Source of the DNA: Hyphomicrobiales bacterium | GTDB lineage: Bacteria; Pseudomonadota; Alphaproteobacteria; Rhizobiales; Xanthobacteraceae | DNA length: 64,000 nt | Assembly: GCA_017305715.1 (NCBI GenBank) | Contig: JAFKKG010000038.1 | Coordinates: forward strand, 1-64,000 | Direction: 5' to 3' | Part shown: positions 54,609 through 63,341 of the stretch, in pieces | How positions within the stretch are numbered: the stretch's first letter is position 1 | Layout of the letters: every line of letters begins with the position of its first letter | The notes under the pieces: model-generated | The model's database searches: none | The model's input: the letters and a program-made list of their open reading frames with translations, nothing else | What the model was told of the DNA's origin: nothing | Program-made: the position numbers and the translations under genes

Positions 54609-55583
54609 ATGCGAATGGGCATCATTGGGGCTACAGCGGCGGCAGGCATTTTCGTGGCATTGACCGTCGCCGCGCACGCGCAGGGAACGGAAAACTATCC
54701 GGATCGACCGATCAAGGTGGTTGTTCCGGCCGCAGCCGGAGGTGTTACCGATACGCCCGCGCGCGTCGTGACCAACCGCATGCGCGAGAATCTCGGTCAG
54801 ACATTCGTCATCGAGAATCAGGGTGGCGCCGGTGGAATCCTGGCGTCCGAAAGCGTCAAGCGCGCGGCGCCGGACGGTTACACGCTGCTATACGTCAACG
54901 CCGCCACCCATGGCCTGTTGCCGGCGCTGAAAAAATCGATGCCGTATGACGCCTTGAAGGATTTCGTCCCCATCGCGATGGCGGTGCGGGCGCCGCTGGC
55001 GATCGTGGTGCGCAGCGACTCCCCCTACAAGACGCTGGCCGATCTGGTGAAGGGCGCCGGCGATCCGCCAAAATCCCTGAACTACGGTTCGCCCGGTCCC
55101 GGCAACACGTCGCATCTGATCGGCCTGATGCTCTCGCAGGCCGGCAAGACGCCGATGCAGGCCGTGCATTATCGCGGCGAAGCGCCGATGATCCAGGACC
55201 TGATTTCGGGACAGATCGATTTCGCCGCATCGAACATCATCCGCAGCCATGTCGAGGCCGGCACGCTGCGCGTGTTGGCGACCACGGGCGAAAAGCGCTG
55301 GTTCGCATTCCCGGACGCGCCGACATTGAAGGAATTGGGGTACACGGCGGAATACTATGCCTGGTCGGGCTTCGTCGCACCGGCCGGAACGCCGCAAGCG
55401 ATCATCGATCGCATCAACAAATCTGCGAATATCGCGCTTGCGGAACCGGAGGTGATCAAGGCCCTGACCGCCAACGGTTTCGAAATCGTCGGCGGCCAGC
55501 CTGAAATATTCGCAAAAGCCATGAACGCCTATATCAGCGACGTCAGCGAGATCGGCCGCAAGAACAACCTCGCGATCGATTAG
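54609..55583 (+). CDS. Bug/TctC-family substrate-binding protein
   Basis: 324 residues from ATG 54609; AGGGGAAGGGA precedes it. The signal peptide ends at AHA|QG. Tripartite tricarboxylate transporter receptor family: YPDRPIKVVVPAAAGGVTDTPARVV, FVIENQGGAGGI, LNYGSPGPGNTSHL and YAWSGFVAPAGTP. These bind carboxylates and other small acids in the periplasm. No TctA or TctB gene is nearby, so it is an orphan, as many are in this group. It may sense or deliver the substrate of the divergent IorAB enzyme, but that is only proximity. Confidence 0.88.
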   Translation: MRMGIIGATAAAGIFVALTVAAHAQGTENYPDRPIKVVVPAAAGGVTDTPARVVTNRMRENLGQTFVIENQGGAGGILASESVKRAAPDGYTLLYVNAATHGLLPALKKSMPYDALKDFVPIAMAVRAPLAIVVRSDSPYKTLADLVKGAGDPPKSLNYGSPGPGNTSHLIGLMLSQAGKTPMQAVHYRGEAPMIQDLISGQIDFAASNIIRSHVEAGTLRVLATTGEKRWFAFPDAPTLKELGYTAEYYAWSGFVAPAGTPQAIIDRINKSANIALAEPEVIKALTANGFEIVGGQPEIFAKAMNAYISDVSEIGRKNNLAID

Positions 55584-55613
55584 CGGCGCGCGACGACAAT
55601 TCCTCAGGAAATG

Positions 55614-56318
55614 CTACTCGAACCCCAGATACGCATTCTTGACCTTCGGATCGGACAACAGCGCCGACGCCTTGTCCGAAAAGGCGATACGGCCGGTCTC
55701 GATCACATAACCACGATCGGAGATCTCCAGGGCGGCCGCCGCATTCTGTTCGACCAACAGCACCGTGACACCATCGCCGCGCAGCGCCGCGATCGCGGCC
55801 AGGATCTGATCCACGAGCAGGGGTGAAAGGCCGAGGGACGGCTCGTCCAAAAGAAGAAGCTTCGGTTTGCCCATCAGCGCACGGCCGATGGCCAGCATCT
55901 GCTGCTGTCCACCGGATAGCCCACCCGCGAGCAGATGCCGCTTCTCGTGAAGTATCGGAAACATCGCATAGACCCGTTGACGATCGGCTTCGATCTCCTT
56001 GTCGCGACGGACGTAACCGCCGAGACTTAGATTGTCCTCGACGCTCAATGGCGCGAAGACGTGCCGGCCTTCCGGCGACTGCACCACGCCGCGCTTGACG
56101 CGGGCGTGCGCGGGCAGTCGCTCGATCCGTTCGCCAAGAAATTTGATCGAGCCGGCGGTGATCGGTTGCACGCCCGACAGCGCCCGCATCAGCGTCGTCT
56201 TGCCGGCACCGTTGGATCCGATCAAGGCCACGACCTCCCCGGCCTGGACCTGGAGGTTGACGCCCTTGAGCACTTCGATGCGTCCGTAGGCGCTGTGCAA
56301 GCCATCGATCTCAAGCAC
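55614..56318 (-). CDS. livF: Liv-type ABC transporter ATP-binding protein LivF
   Basis: 234 residues from a GTG at 56318 with AGGAGG six bases upstream. Single NBD: Walker A GSNGAGKTT, signature LSGGQQQ, Walker B LLLLDEPSLG. It is the second ATPase of a branched-chain amino-acid type importer; start overlaps the end of livG by eight bases. The locus, with paaG and paaZ divergent, suggests an aromatic acid such as phenylacetate rather than an amino acid. Confidence 0.9.
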   Translation of the reverse strand: MLEIDGLHSAYGRIEVLKGVNLQVQAGEVVALIGSNGAGKTTLMRALSGVQPITAGSIKFLGERIERLPAHARVKRGVVQSPEGRHVFAPLSVEDNLSLGGYVRRDKEIEADRQRVYAMFPILHEKRHLLAGGLSGGQQQMLAIGRALMGKPKLLLLDEPSLGLSPLLVDQILAAIAALRGDGVTVLLVEQNAAAALEISDRGYVIETGRIAFSDKASALLSDPKVKNAYLGFE

Positions 56319-57090
56319 CTTGCACCTCCTTCGCGCCGCGGTTGCCGAGATAAGCCTGGTGGACGACCGGATTCTCGCGCACTTGGTCTGGCGTCCCCTC
56401 CGCAAGGAACTTCCCGCGATCAAGCACAAGAATGCGATGCGAGATCTTCATGACGAGCTTCATGTCGTGCTCGACCAGGACGACCGCGATCCCCTTCTCG
56501 GCGACGCGGCAGATCAGCCGGTCGATTTCCTCGGTCTCAACCGCATTGCACCCGGCCGCCGGCTCGTCCAGCAGCAATACGCGCGGTCCGGTAGCCAGCG
56601 CCCGTGCGATCTCGAGCCGCTTGCATCCGCCATAGGAAAGGTCGCCGGCAAGGACATCCGCCTTGTCGGCAAGGCCGACCTCCTCCAGCAATTGCAGCGC
56701 GACCTCCCTCGTCTCGCGATTCTGCCGGCCCACGGACGGCAGCCGCAACAGGTCGGCGAACAGATTGCGGCGCTCCTTGAGGTGACGGCCGACCATGACG
56801 TTTTGCGCCACGGTCATGCGCTGAAAGATCTGCAGGTTCTGGAAGGTGCGCGACATGCCGCGGGCCGCAAGCGCGTCCGGAGCAAGGCTGGTGACGTCCT
56901 CTCCGTCCAACTCGACGCGTCCGTGACTGGCGACGTAGACGCCCGATATCACGTTGAAAAGCGTCGTCTTGCCGGCGCCGTTCGGACCGATGACCGTCAG
57001 AATCTGCCCGGCGTTGGCCGAGAAGCTGACATCGTCGATCGCCTTTAGCGCCCCGAACGATATTCCGATGTTCCTGACCGCGAGCATCAC
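56311..57090 (-). CDS. livG: Liv-type ABC transporter ATP-binding protein LivG
   Basis: 259 residues from the GTG at 57090, overlapping the livM stop (GTGA); ATG 57087 is the alternative. Walker A GPNGAGKTT, LivG-typical RTFQNLQIFQRMTVAQNVMVG, signature LSYGGCKR (variant of LSGGQ, with G-G-C), Walker B LLLLDEPAAGCN. The changed signature is noteworthy, but the Walker motifs are intact. It partners LivF. Confidence 0.9.
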   Translation of the reverse strand: MMLAVRNIGISFGALKAIDDVSFSANAGQILTVIGPNGAGKTTLFNVISGVYVASHGRVELDGEDVTSLAPDALAARGMSRTFQNLQIFQRMTVAQNVMVGRHLKERRNLFADLLRLPSVGRQNRETREVALQLLEEVGLADKADVLAGDLSYGGCKRLEIARALATGPRVLLLDEPAAGCNAVETEEIDRLICRVAEKGIAVVLVEHDMKLVMKISHRILVLDRGKFLAEGTPDQVRENPVVHQAYLGNRGAKEVQGA

Positions 57091-58028
57091 CGGGCCCTCG
57101 CGATCAGCTTCGATATCATGGGAACGATGCCGTCCCGCATGAAGACCATCGAGACGATGATGATGAAACCCAGCATCAGGTTCTCGTATTCCTGAAACAC
57201 GGTGAGCGCCTGCGGCAATACGACCAGCACGGCGGCGCCGACGATGCTGCCCACGATCGAGCCCAGCCCCCCGAGAACCACCATCGTCACCAGTTCGACC
57301 GAATGCTGGAAGCCGGCCAAATCGGGGTTGACGAAGCCGTTCATCATGGCGAGCAGCGAACCTGCGATCGACGCGTAGACGGCCGCGATGACGAAGGCGC
57401 GCAGCTTGAGCGCGGCGACGTCGATGCCGACCACACGCGCCGCGACCTCGCTGTCGTGCAGCGCGAGAAACGCCCGGCCCGTCGGTGTGTCATCAAGATT
57501 GAGCGCTATCCATGCCCCCACCAGGAGAAATGCGGCAGACAACCAGTACCACGCGTACGCGGTTCCGATGCGCCATCCGAACACGGTCAGTTTGGCCACC
57601 GGCATGCCGTCCGGTCCACCGGTCCAGCGGCTTTCCGTCGTGATGACGAGCGCAATCAGCACGCCAAAACCCAGCGTCGCTATCGCAAGATAGTGCCCCT
57701 TCAGGCGAAGGATCGGCCTTCCTACGAAATAGGCCAGCAGCCCCGAGATGCAGGCGCCGATCGCAAGCGACGCCCACGACGGCAGACCGAGATGGGCGGG
57801 GCCGATCGCCGCCGAATAGGCTCCGATGCCGAAGAAGGCGGCGTGACCGAGACTGACCTGGCCGGCCTTGCCCATCAGCACGTTCAATCCGATGGCCGCG
57901 AAGGCGGACACCCAGACCAGCGAAGCGACCCGCAGATAGTAGTTCGATGGAAAGGTGAACGGGAGAACAGCGATGACGACCGCGAGCGCCGCCAGGATTG
58001 CGTATCGATTGTTCAGCAAAGTGGTCAT
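57087..58028 (-). CDS. livM: Liv-type ABC transporter permease LivM
   Basis: 313 residues, about ten membrane segments. LivM-family core: GLNVLMGKAGQVSLGHAAFFGIGAYSAA and the coupling loop LRLKGHYLAIATLGFGVLIALV, with VVGIDVAALKLRAFVIAA later. Three bases after the livH stop. It forms the channel with LivH. Confidence 0.9.
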   Translation of the reverse strand: MTTLLNNRYAILAALAVVIAVLPFTFPSNYYLRVASLVWVSAFAAIGLNVLMGKAGQVSLGHAAFFGIGAYSAAIGPAHLGLPSWASLAIGACISGLLAYFVGRPILRLKGHYLAIATLGFGVLIALVITTESRWTGGPDGMPVAKLTVFGWRIGTAYAWYWLSAAFLLVGAWIALNLDDTPTGRAFLALHDSEVAARVVGIDVAALKLRAFVIAAVYASIAGSLLAMMNGFVNPDLAGFQHSVELVTMVVLGGLGSIVGSIVGAAVLVVLPQALTVFQEYENLMLGFIIIVSMVFMRDGIVPMISKLIARAR

Positions 58029-58031
58029 CGC

Positions 58032-58904
58032 CTAGACCCGGTCCACGGTACGCCGGCCGAGCAGTCCCTGCGGCATGGCGAAAAGGATCACCAGGATCAT
58101 CACGAATGCGAACCCGTCCTTGTAGGTCGAGCTGACGTAGCCGGCACCCAGGGTCTCCAGCAGGCCAAGAAGCAGGCCGCCGACGACGGCACCGAGCGGA
58201 TTGCCCATTCCGCCCAGCATGGCCGCGGCAAACCCCTTCAGCGCCATCATTGTTCCGACGTCGTAGCTGGTCAGCGTGATCGGCGTGACGAGGATGCCCG
58301 CGATCGCGCCGATCGCCGCCGATCCGCCGAAAGCCAGCGCCATGATCGTCGCCGTGTTGATCCCCACGAGACGCGCCGCGAGCCGATTGGCGGAGGTCGC
58401 CAGCACCGCCTTGCCGACCAGCGTCTTCTCAAGGAAGACGTACAGGATCAGGACGGCGGCCAGCGTCCCGCCCAGCACCCAAAAGCTCTGCGGGAGGATC
58501 GACGCGCCGAGCACATCGATAGGGGCATCGCCCGAGAAAGACGGCAGCTTGTGGAATTGCTTGTCGAATGCGACCTGGGCACCCCCCTTCAGAAATATCG
58601 ACGCGCCGATCGTGATGATGATGATCGAAACGGCTGATGCTCCGCGCGCCGGGGCGATCGCAAGCCAATAGAGCAACAGGCCGACCGCGACCGCGACGCA
58701 GATTGCGATCAGCGCCGCGAGCGGCAACGGGACGCCCGCGGCCGAGGCGAACACCGTCACCATCCCGCCGAGCATCACGAACTCGCCCTGCGCGAAATTT
58801 ACGACGTCGGACGCATTGTAGATCAGCGTGAATCCGAGTGCGACCAGCGCATAGACGGCGCCGACCGTCAGACCCGAAAAGAAAAACTGCAGGAATTCAG
58901 ACAT
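58032..58904 (-). CDS. livH: Liv-type ABC transporter permease LivH
   Basis: 290 residues from ATG 58904. LivH pattern: GLTVGAVYALVALGFTLIYNASDVVNFAQGEFVMLGG and GKAVLATSANRLAARLVGINTATIMALAF, followed by GNPLGAVVGGLLLGLLET. It begins the permease/ATPase part of the operon. A strong hairpin (58933-58958) lies between it and the binding-protein gene. Confidence 0.9.
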   Translation of the reverse strand: MSEFLQFFFSGLTVGAVYALVALGFTLIYNASDVVNFAQGEFVMLGGMVTVFASAAGVPLPLAALIAICVAVAVGLLLYWLAIAPARGASAVSIIIITIGASIFLKGGAQVAFDKQFHKLPSFSGDAPIDVLGASILPQSFWVLGGTLAAVLILYVFLEKTLVGKAVLATSANRLAARLVGINTATIMALAFGGSAAIGAIAGILVTPITLTSYDVGTMMALKGFAAAMLGGMGNPLGAVVGGLLLGLLETLGAGYVSSTYKDGFAFVMILVILFAMPQGLLGRRTVDRV

Positions 58905-58932
58905 GCTCGCGTAACGCCCCCCTATATCGATG

Positions 58933-58958
58933 TGGCGCCGCGAAAATTCGCGGCGCCA
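58933..58958 (-). terminator. hairpin between binding-protein and permease genes
   Basis: Perfect 12-base stem TGGCGCCGCGAA / TTCGCGGCGCCA with AA between, in the 94-base gap between the stop of the binding-protein gene (58999) and ATG of livH. Such structures attenuate or stabilise so that the binding protein is made in excess. Confidence 0.75.
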
Positions 58959-58998
58959 GTGACGCACTTCCGATTATCCTGGTTACTCTCGGGTCGGT

Positions 58999-60186
58999 TC
59001 AGCTTCCAGGCTGGATCAGCGTCCAGTCCCCGCCCTTGATCTCCAGCATCCGGAACGCCGAAAGATCGAGCCCGAGATGGTCCGTCGGAGACATCGTCAC
59101 GATGCCCCCGGTTCCGACAAAACCCTTGGTCTTCTCGATCTCGTCGCGCACCTTGCCGGAATCGGCCGAGTTCGCGCCCTTGATCGCGTCGACCAGGATG
59201 AAGAGTCCGTCATAGGCATGACCGCCAAACGTGGAAACCGGCTGCTTGGCCGACGCCTCGTAGGCCTGCTTGTATTCCACGACGACCTTCTTCTGCGGAT
59301 CGGAGTCGGGCAACTTGTCGCCGACCAGGAGCGCCGCCGCCGGAAGGCGGACGCCATCGGCCGCAGGTCCAGCGAGTTCGATGAAGCTCTTCGAGGCGAC
59401 GCCGTGGCTCTGGTAGAGCGGCGTTCCCGACATCCCCAACTGGGCATAGTTGCGGGTGACGATCGCCGGGCCCTGCCCGAAGCCGGGATTGACCACCGCC
59501 TGAACGCCGGCGGTACCCTTGATCTTGGTCAACTGCGCCGTCATGTCGGTGTCGCGCGGACCGTAGGTCTCCTCGGCAACGATCTGGATGCCGTAGTCTC
59601 CTGCGACCTTGAGACACTGCGCGCGCATCGACGCGCCAAATCCATCGGTACCGGAGATCATCGCGACCTTGGTGAAGCTGCGCTGCTTGAGGTTCTCGAA
59701 GATCTTCTCGCACGCCATCTTGTCGGTGTGCGGGGTCTTGAAGACGTATTTCCGGACGGGGTCGACCACCTCGATGGCGCCCGCGAGCGAAATGAACGGC
59801 ACCTTGGCTTCTTCGAAGGCCGGGATCATCGCCATCGTCGTGCCGGTGGTCGAGCCGCCGACCATGGCGACCACCTTGTCGTCCTCGATCAGGCGCGTTG
59901 CGAATGTGCGCGCCTTGTTGGCATCGCCACCATCGTCATACACCACCAACTCGATCTTCTTGCCCGCGACGCCACCCGCGGCGTTAATCTTGTCGACATA
60001 CAGTTTCAGCGTCCTGTCCTCAGGATCGCCCAGGAACGACGCGGGCCCGGTGATCGAAAGCACCGATCCGATCTTGATTGTTTCCGCAGCGTAGGCTGGA
60101 CCGCAAACAGCGAGCCCAAAGACGGAGATGCCCAGCAGGCAGCCGACGGCGCGTCGATTCAACTGATTCAGATTATGGATTTTCAT
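58999..60186 (-). CDS. Liv-type ABC transporter substrate-binding protein
   Basis: 395 residues from ATG 60186 with GGGAGGGATT upstream. The signal peptide ends at YAA|ET. Periplasmic binding protein type 1 as in LivJ/aromatic-acid binders: TIKIGSVLSITGPASFLGDPEDRTLKLYVDKINAAGGV and MVGGSTTGTTMAMIP. Ligand cannot be read; paaGZ across the palindrome suggest phenylacetate or another aromatic acid. It is first gene of the minus operon and sits right behind the palindromic operator. Confidence 0.88.
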   Translation of the reverse strand: MKIHNLNQLNRRAVGCLLGISVFGLAVCGPAYAAETIKIGSVLSITGPASFLGDPEDRTLKLYVDKINAAGGVAGKKIELVVYDDGGDANKARTFATRLIEDDKVVAMVGGSTTGTTMAMIPAFEEAKVPFISLAGAIEVVDPVRKYVFKTPHTDKMACEKIFENLKQRSFTKVAMISGTDGFGASMRAQCLKVAGDYGIQIVAEETYGPRDTDMTAQLTKIKGTAGVQAVVNPGFGQGPAIVTRNYAQLGMSGTPLYQSHGVASKSFIELAGPAADGVRLPAAALLVGDKLPDSDPQKKVVVEYKQAYEASAKQPVSTFGGHAYDGLFILVDAIKGANSADSGKVRDEIEKTKGFVGTGGIVTMSPTDHLGLDLSAFRMLEIKGGDWTLIQPGS

Positions 60187-60240
60187 CAATCCCTCCCTTG
60201 TCGGGAAGCCTTCGCTTCCACCCATCTTGTTGGTCGGACA

Positions 60241-60274
60241 ATTACTATTGACCGACCGGTTGGTCAATAGTAAT
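60241..60274. promoter_or_regulatory. 34-bp near-perfect palindrome, probable TetR-family operator
   Basis: Left arm ATTACTATTGACCGACC (60241-60257) and right arm GGTTGGTCAATAGTAAT (60258-60274) are exact inverted copies except at one position. The core ACCGACCGGTTGGT is of the type bound by PaaR-like TetR regulators. It lies between the divergent livK-type gene and paaG, and could control both. A TetR gene ends the window. Confidence 0.8.
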
Positions 60275-60326
60275 TCATCGGCAGATTTTCGAATCGCGGC
60301 CGTCAGAGTCGCTGCGGGAGGCGGAC

Positions 60327-61118
60327 GTGGAGAAAGACCTCGTATTGACCGATGTCCGGCACGGATATCGGGTCTTGACGCTGAACCGGCCCGACCGTCT
60401 CAACTCCTTCACGTCGGCCATGCACGCTGCGCTTTTTGTCGCACTGTCCGATGCGGAGGACGACAAGACCTGCCGCGCCCTGATCCTGACCGGAGCGGGA
60501 CGCGGATTTTGCGCGGGCCAGGATCTGTCAGACGGCGTCTTCACGCCGGGCGAGACGCCCGATCTCTCGGTTACGATTGCCAAATATTACAATCCGCTGG
60601 TGCGCAAACTGCGTCAGTTGCCGATGCCGGTCGTCTGCGCGGTCAACGGCGTGGCCGCCGGCGCCGGCGCGAACGTCGCGTTCGCCTGCGACATCGTGAT
60701 CGCCGCGCGCTCGGCCAAATTCAGTCAGTCCTTCGCGAAGCTCGGTCTGGTCCCCGACGCGGGCGGCACCTGGTTTCTGCCACGCCTCGTCGGTGGCGCG
60801 CGGGCGCAAGCGCTGGCCCTGCTTGCCGAGACCATCCCTGCCGAAAAGGCCGAAGCCTGGGGCATGATCTGGAAGATGGTGGAGGACCAGGAATTGATGG
60901 CGGAGGCCGATCGGCTGGGTGCCTATTTCGCCGCCCAACCGACCGACGGACTGGCGCGGATCAAGCGGGCATTCGTCGTCTCCCAGACCAACAGCCTCGA
61001 CCAGCAACTCGATCTCGAACGCGATCTTCAGGGCGAGGCCGGCCGCAGCCCCGACTACGCGGAAGGTGTCAGCGCGTTCCTGGAAAAGCGTTCGCCGAAA
61101 TTCGCGGGAAGGCGTTAG
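60327..61118 (+). CDS. paaG: PaaG-type enoyl-CoA isomerase/hydratase
   Basis: 263 residues from a GTG at 60327, GGGAGG five bases upstream. Crotonase fold: ALILTGAGRGFCAGQDL oxyanion loop, MPVVCAVNGVAAGAGANVAFACDIVIA second loop, and LVPDAGGTWFLPRLVG, the PaaG-like 1,2-epoxyphenylacetyl-CoA isomerase pattern (Asp where hydratases have Glu). It acts in phenylacetate degradation to form oxepin-CoA. Directly followed by paaZ. Confidence 0.88.
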   Translation: MEKDLVLTDVRHGYRVLTLNRPDRLNSFTSAMHAALFVALSDAEDDKTCRALILTGAGRGFCAGQDLSDGVFTPGETPDLSVTIAKYYNPLVRKLRQLPMPVVCAVNGVAAGAGANVAFACDIVIAARSAKFSQSFAKLGLVPDAGGTWFLPRLVGGARAQALALLAETIPAEKAEAWGMIWKMVEDQELMAEADRLGAYFAAQPTDGLARIKRAFVVSQTNSLDQQLDLERDLQGEAGRSPDYAEGVSAFLEKRSPKFAGRR

Positions 61119-61155
61119 GCGACCCGCGCCGACAAGTCCAAAGGAGCAGATTTCG

Positions 61156-63234
61156 ATGACACAGCCTCAAACGAACCGCGCGCTGCCGGGCCAATCGACG
61201 GAGGACGTCGTGAAGCTTGCGAGCTTCATCCGCGGAAGCTGGTCGGCCGGCCGGGATTCGACGGAAGTGCACAGCGCCGTCACCGGCAATGTCGTGGCGG
61301 TCGCGACCGGCGGCGGTTTCGACATGCGAGAAATCCTGAGCTACGGACGCACGGTCGGCGGCGGCAATCTGCGACGGCTGACCTTCCATCAACGCGCCGC
61401 CATGCTGAAGAAGCTCGCCGAACATCTCAACGGACAGAAGGATGCGCTTTACAAGCTGTCGTTCCAGACCGGCGCGACGCGGACCGACGCCATGATCGAC
61501 GTCGACGGCGGCATCGGCACGCTGTTCGCCTATGCCAGCAAGGGCCGCCGCGAACTTCCGAATTCGAAGTTCCTGCTCGACGGAGACATCGAAGGGCTGT
61601 CCAAGGGCGGCACGTTCGCCGGCCAGCACGTCGTGATGCCGCTGCGCGGCGTGGCGGTCCACATCAACGCCTTCAACTTTCCCTGCTGGGGCATGCTGGA
61701 GAAGCTGGCCCCTGCCCTGCTCGCCGGCGTTCCCGTCGTTACCAAGCCTGCGACGGTCACGTCCTACGTCGCCCATGAACTGATGCGAACGATCAGCGCG
61801 TCCGGTATCCTGCCGGAAGGCGCGCTGCAATTCGTCGTCGGCTCCACCGGAGACCTGTTCGACCACCTCACCTGCCAGGACGTCGTTTCCTTTACCGGAT
61901 CGGCCGATACGTCGCAGAAGCTGCAACGGCATCCGGTGATCGCGCGCGAAGCCGTCCGCTTCGTCGCGGAGCGGGATTCGCTCAATGCCGCCATTCTCGC
62001 ACCGGATGCGACGCCCGGAAGCCCCGAGTTCGACCTGTTCATCAAGGAAGTGGCAAAGGAGATGACGGTGAAGGCCGGGCAGAAATGCACGGCGATCCGC
62101 CGCGCGCTCGCACCGGCGTTCCACATCGATGCCGTCATATCGGCGCTGCGCGAGCGTCTGTCGAAGGTGACTGTCGGCAATCCCGAACTGGATTCCGTCA
62201 GGATGGGACCGCTGGTGGGAACAGCTCAACGAAGCGACGTGCTGTCCAATCTGAAGCAGCTTCGTACCGAAGCCGAGATCGTCGCCGGAGATATCGACAA
62301 CTTCCAGGTCATCCAGGCCGACGCCGCGCGGGGCGCGTTCCTTCCGCCGATCCTGTTGCATTGCCCCAATCCGCGCGATGCCACCCGCGTCCACGAGATC
62401 GAAGCGTTCGGTCCGATCTGCACCGTCATGGGCTATGACGGCCTGGACGACGCCGTGGCGCTCGCGAACCACGGCGGCGGCAGCCTCGTCGCCTCGGTTT
62501 ACACGCACGACGCCGCGACCGCCGCCGAGCTTGCCTTTGGCATCGGCAGCTTCCATGGCCGCATAGTCTTCATCGACCGCGACTGCGCCAGGGAGCAGAC
62601 AGGTCACGGGTCGCCGCTGCCGCAAATGGTCCATGGCGGGCCCGGCCGGGCCGGCGGCGGCGAGGAGCTGGGCGGCGTCCGCAGCCTCCATCACTACATG
62701 CAGCGCTCCGCGTTACAGGGCTCGCCCGCGATGCTCGCCGGCATCACCGGACGCTGGTCCAAGGGCGCTCCCATCCTCGATGGGGACCTGCATCCCTTCC
62801 GCTATCACTTCGAGGATCTCGACATCGGCCGGACGTTCGTCTCGAAGGAGCGCACGATCACGCTCGACGATGTCGAACACTTCGCCCACTTCACCGGCGA
62901 CACCTTTTACGCCCACATGGACGAGGAAGCGACCAAGGGGCATCCGTTCTTTCCGGGCCGCGTCGCGCACGGATATCTTCTGCTGTCGTTTGCGGCCGGC
63001 CTGTTCGTCGATCCCGAATACGGACCGGTGCTGGCCAATTACGGCCTCGACTCCCTGCGTTTCCTGAAACCGGTACAGCCCGGAGAGGCTATCAAGGTCA
63101 GGTTGACCGCCAAGGAGAAGGCGCCGCGCAACAAGCAGTATGGTGAGGTGCGCTGGGACGTCGAGATCACCACCGGGACAGGTGAGACCGCCGCGACCTA
63201 CGAGCTCCTGACGATGAATGCGATGCGGGTCTAG
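61156..63234 (+). CDS. paaZ: PaaZ, oxepin-CoA hydrolase / semialdehyde dehydrogenase
   Basis: 692 residues from ATG 61156, AAGGAGC upstream. N-terminal aldehyde dehydrogenase domain (about 1-525): catalytic Cys C311 (GQKCTAI), Glu E272 (VAERDSLN). C-terminal MaoC-like R-hydratase domain (about 540-692): D582 and H587 in GDTFYAHMDEEA. The domains open the oxepin-CoA ring and oxidise the resulting semialdehyde. Normal length for PaaZ. The other phenylacetate genes (paaABCDE, F, H, J, K) are not in the window. Confidence 0.93.
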   Translation: MTQPQTNRALPGQSTEDVVKLASFIRGSWSAGRDSTEVHSAVTGNVVAVATGGGFDMREILSYGRTVGGGNLRRLTFHQRAAMLKKLAEHLNGQKDALYKLSFQTGATRTDAMIDVDGGIGTLFAYASKGRRELPNSKFLLDGDIEGLSKGGTFAGQHVVMPLRGVAVHINAFNFPCWGMLEKLAPALLAGVPVVTKPATVTSYVAHELMRTISASGILPEGALQFVVGSTGDLFDHLTCQDVVSFTGSADTSQKLQRHPVIAREAVRFVAERDSLNAAILAPDATPGSPEFDLFIKEVAKEMTVKAGQKCTAIRRALAPAFHIDAVISALRERLSKVTVGNPELDSVRMGPLVGTAQRSDVLSNLKQLRTEAEIVAGDIDNFQVIQADAARGAFLPPILLHCPNPRDATRVHEIEAFGPICTVMGYDGLDDAVALANHGGGSLVASVYTHDAATAAELAFGIGSFHGRIVFIDRDCAREQTGHGSPLPQMVHGGPGRAGGGEELGGVRSLHHYMQRSALQGSPAMLAGITGRWSKGAPILDGDLHPFRYHFEDLDIGRTFVSKERTITLDDVEHFAHFTGDTFYAHMDEEATKGHPFFPGRVAHGYLLLSFAAGLFVDPEYGPVLANYGLDSLRFLKPVQPGEAIKVRLTAKEKAPRNKQYGEVRWDVEITTGTGETAATYELLTMNAMRV

Positions 63235-63341
63235 TATCCGGAACAGAATGGAGTCGCATTTCCGTTCGATTTTTGGTGCGCTCGGCGGCTGGCCGCAACG
63301 CGTTACATGGTGACGCGCTTCAAGACCTGGGAGGAAAGCGT

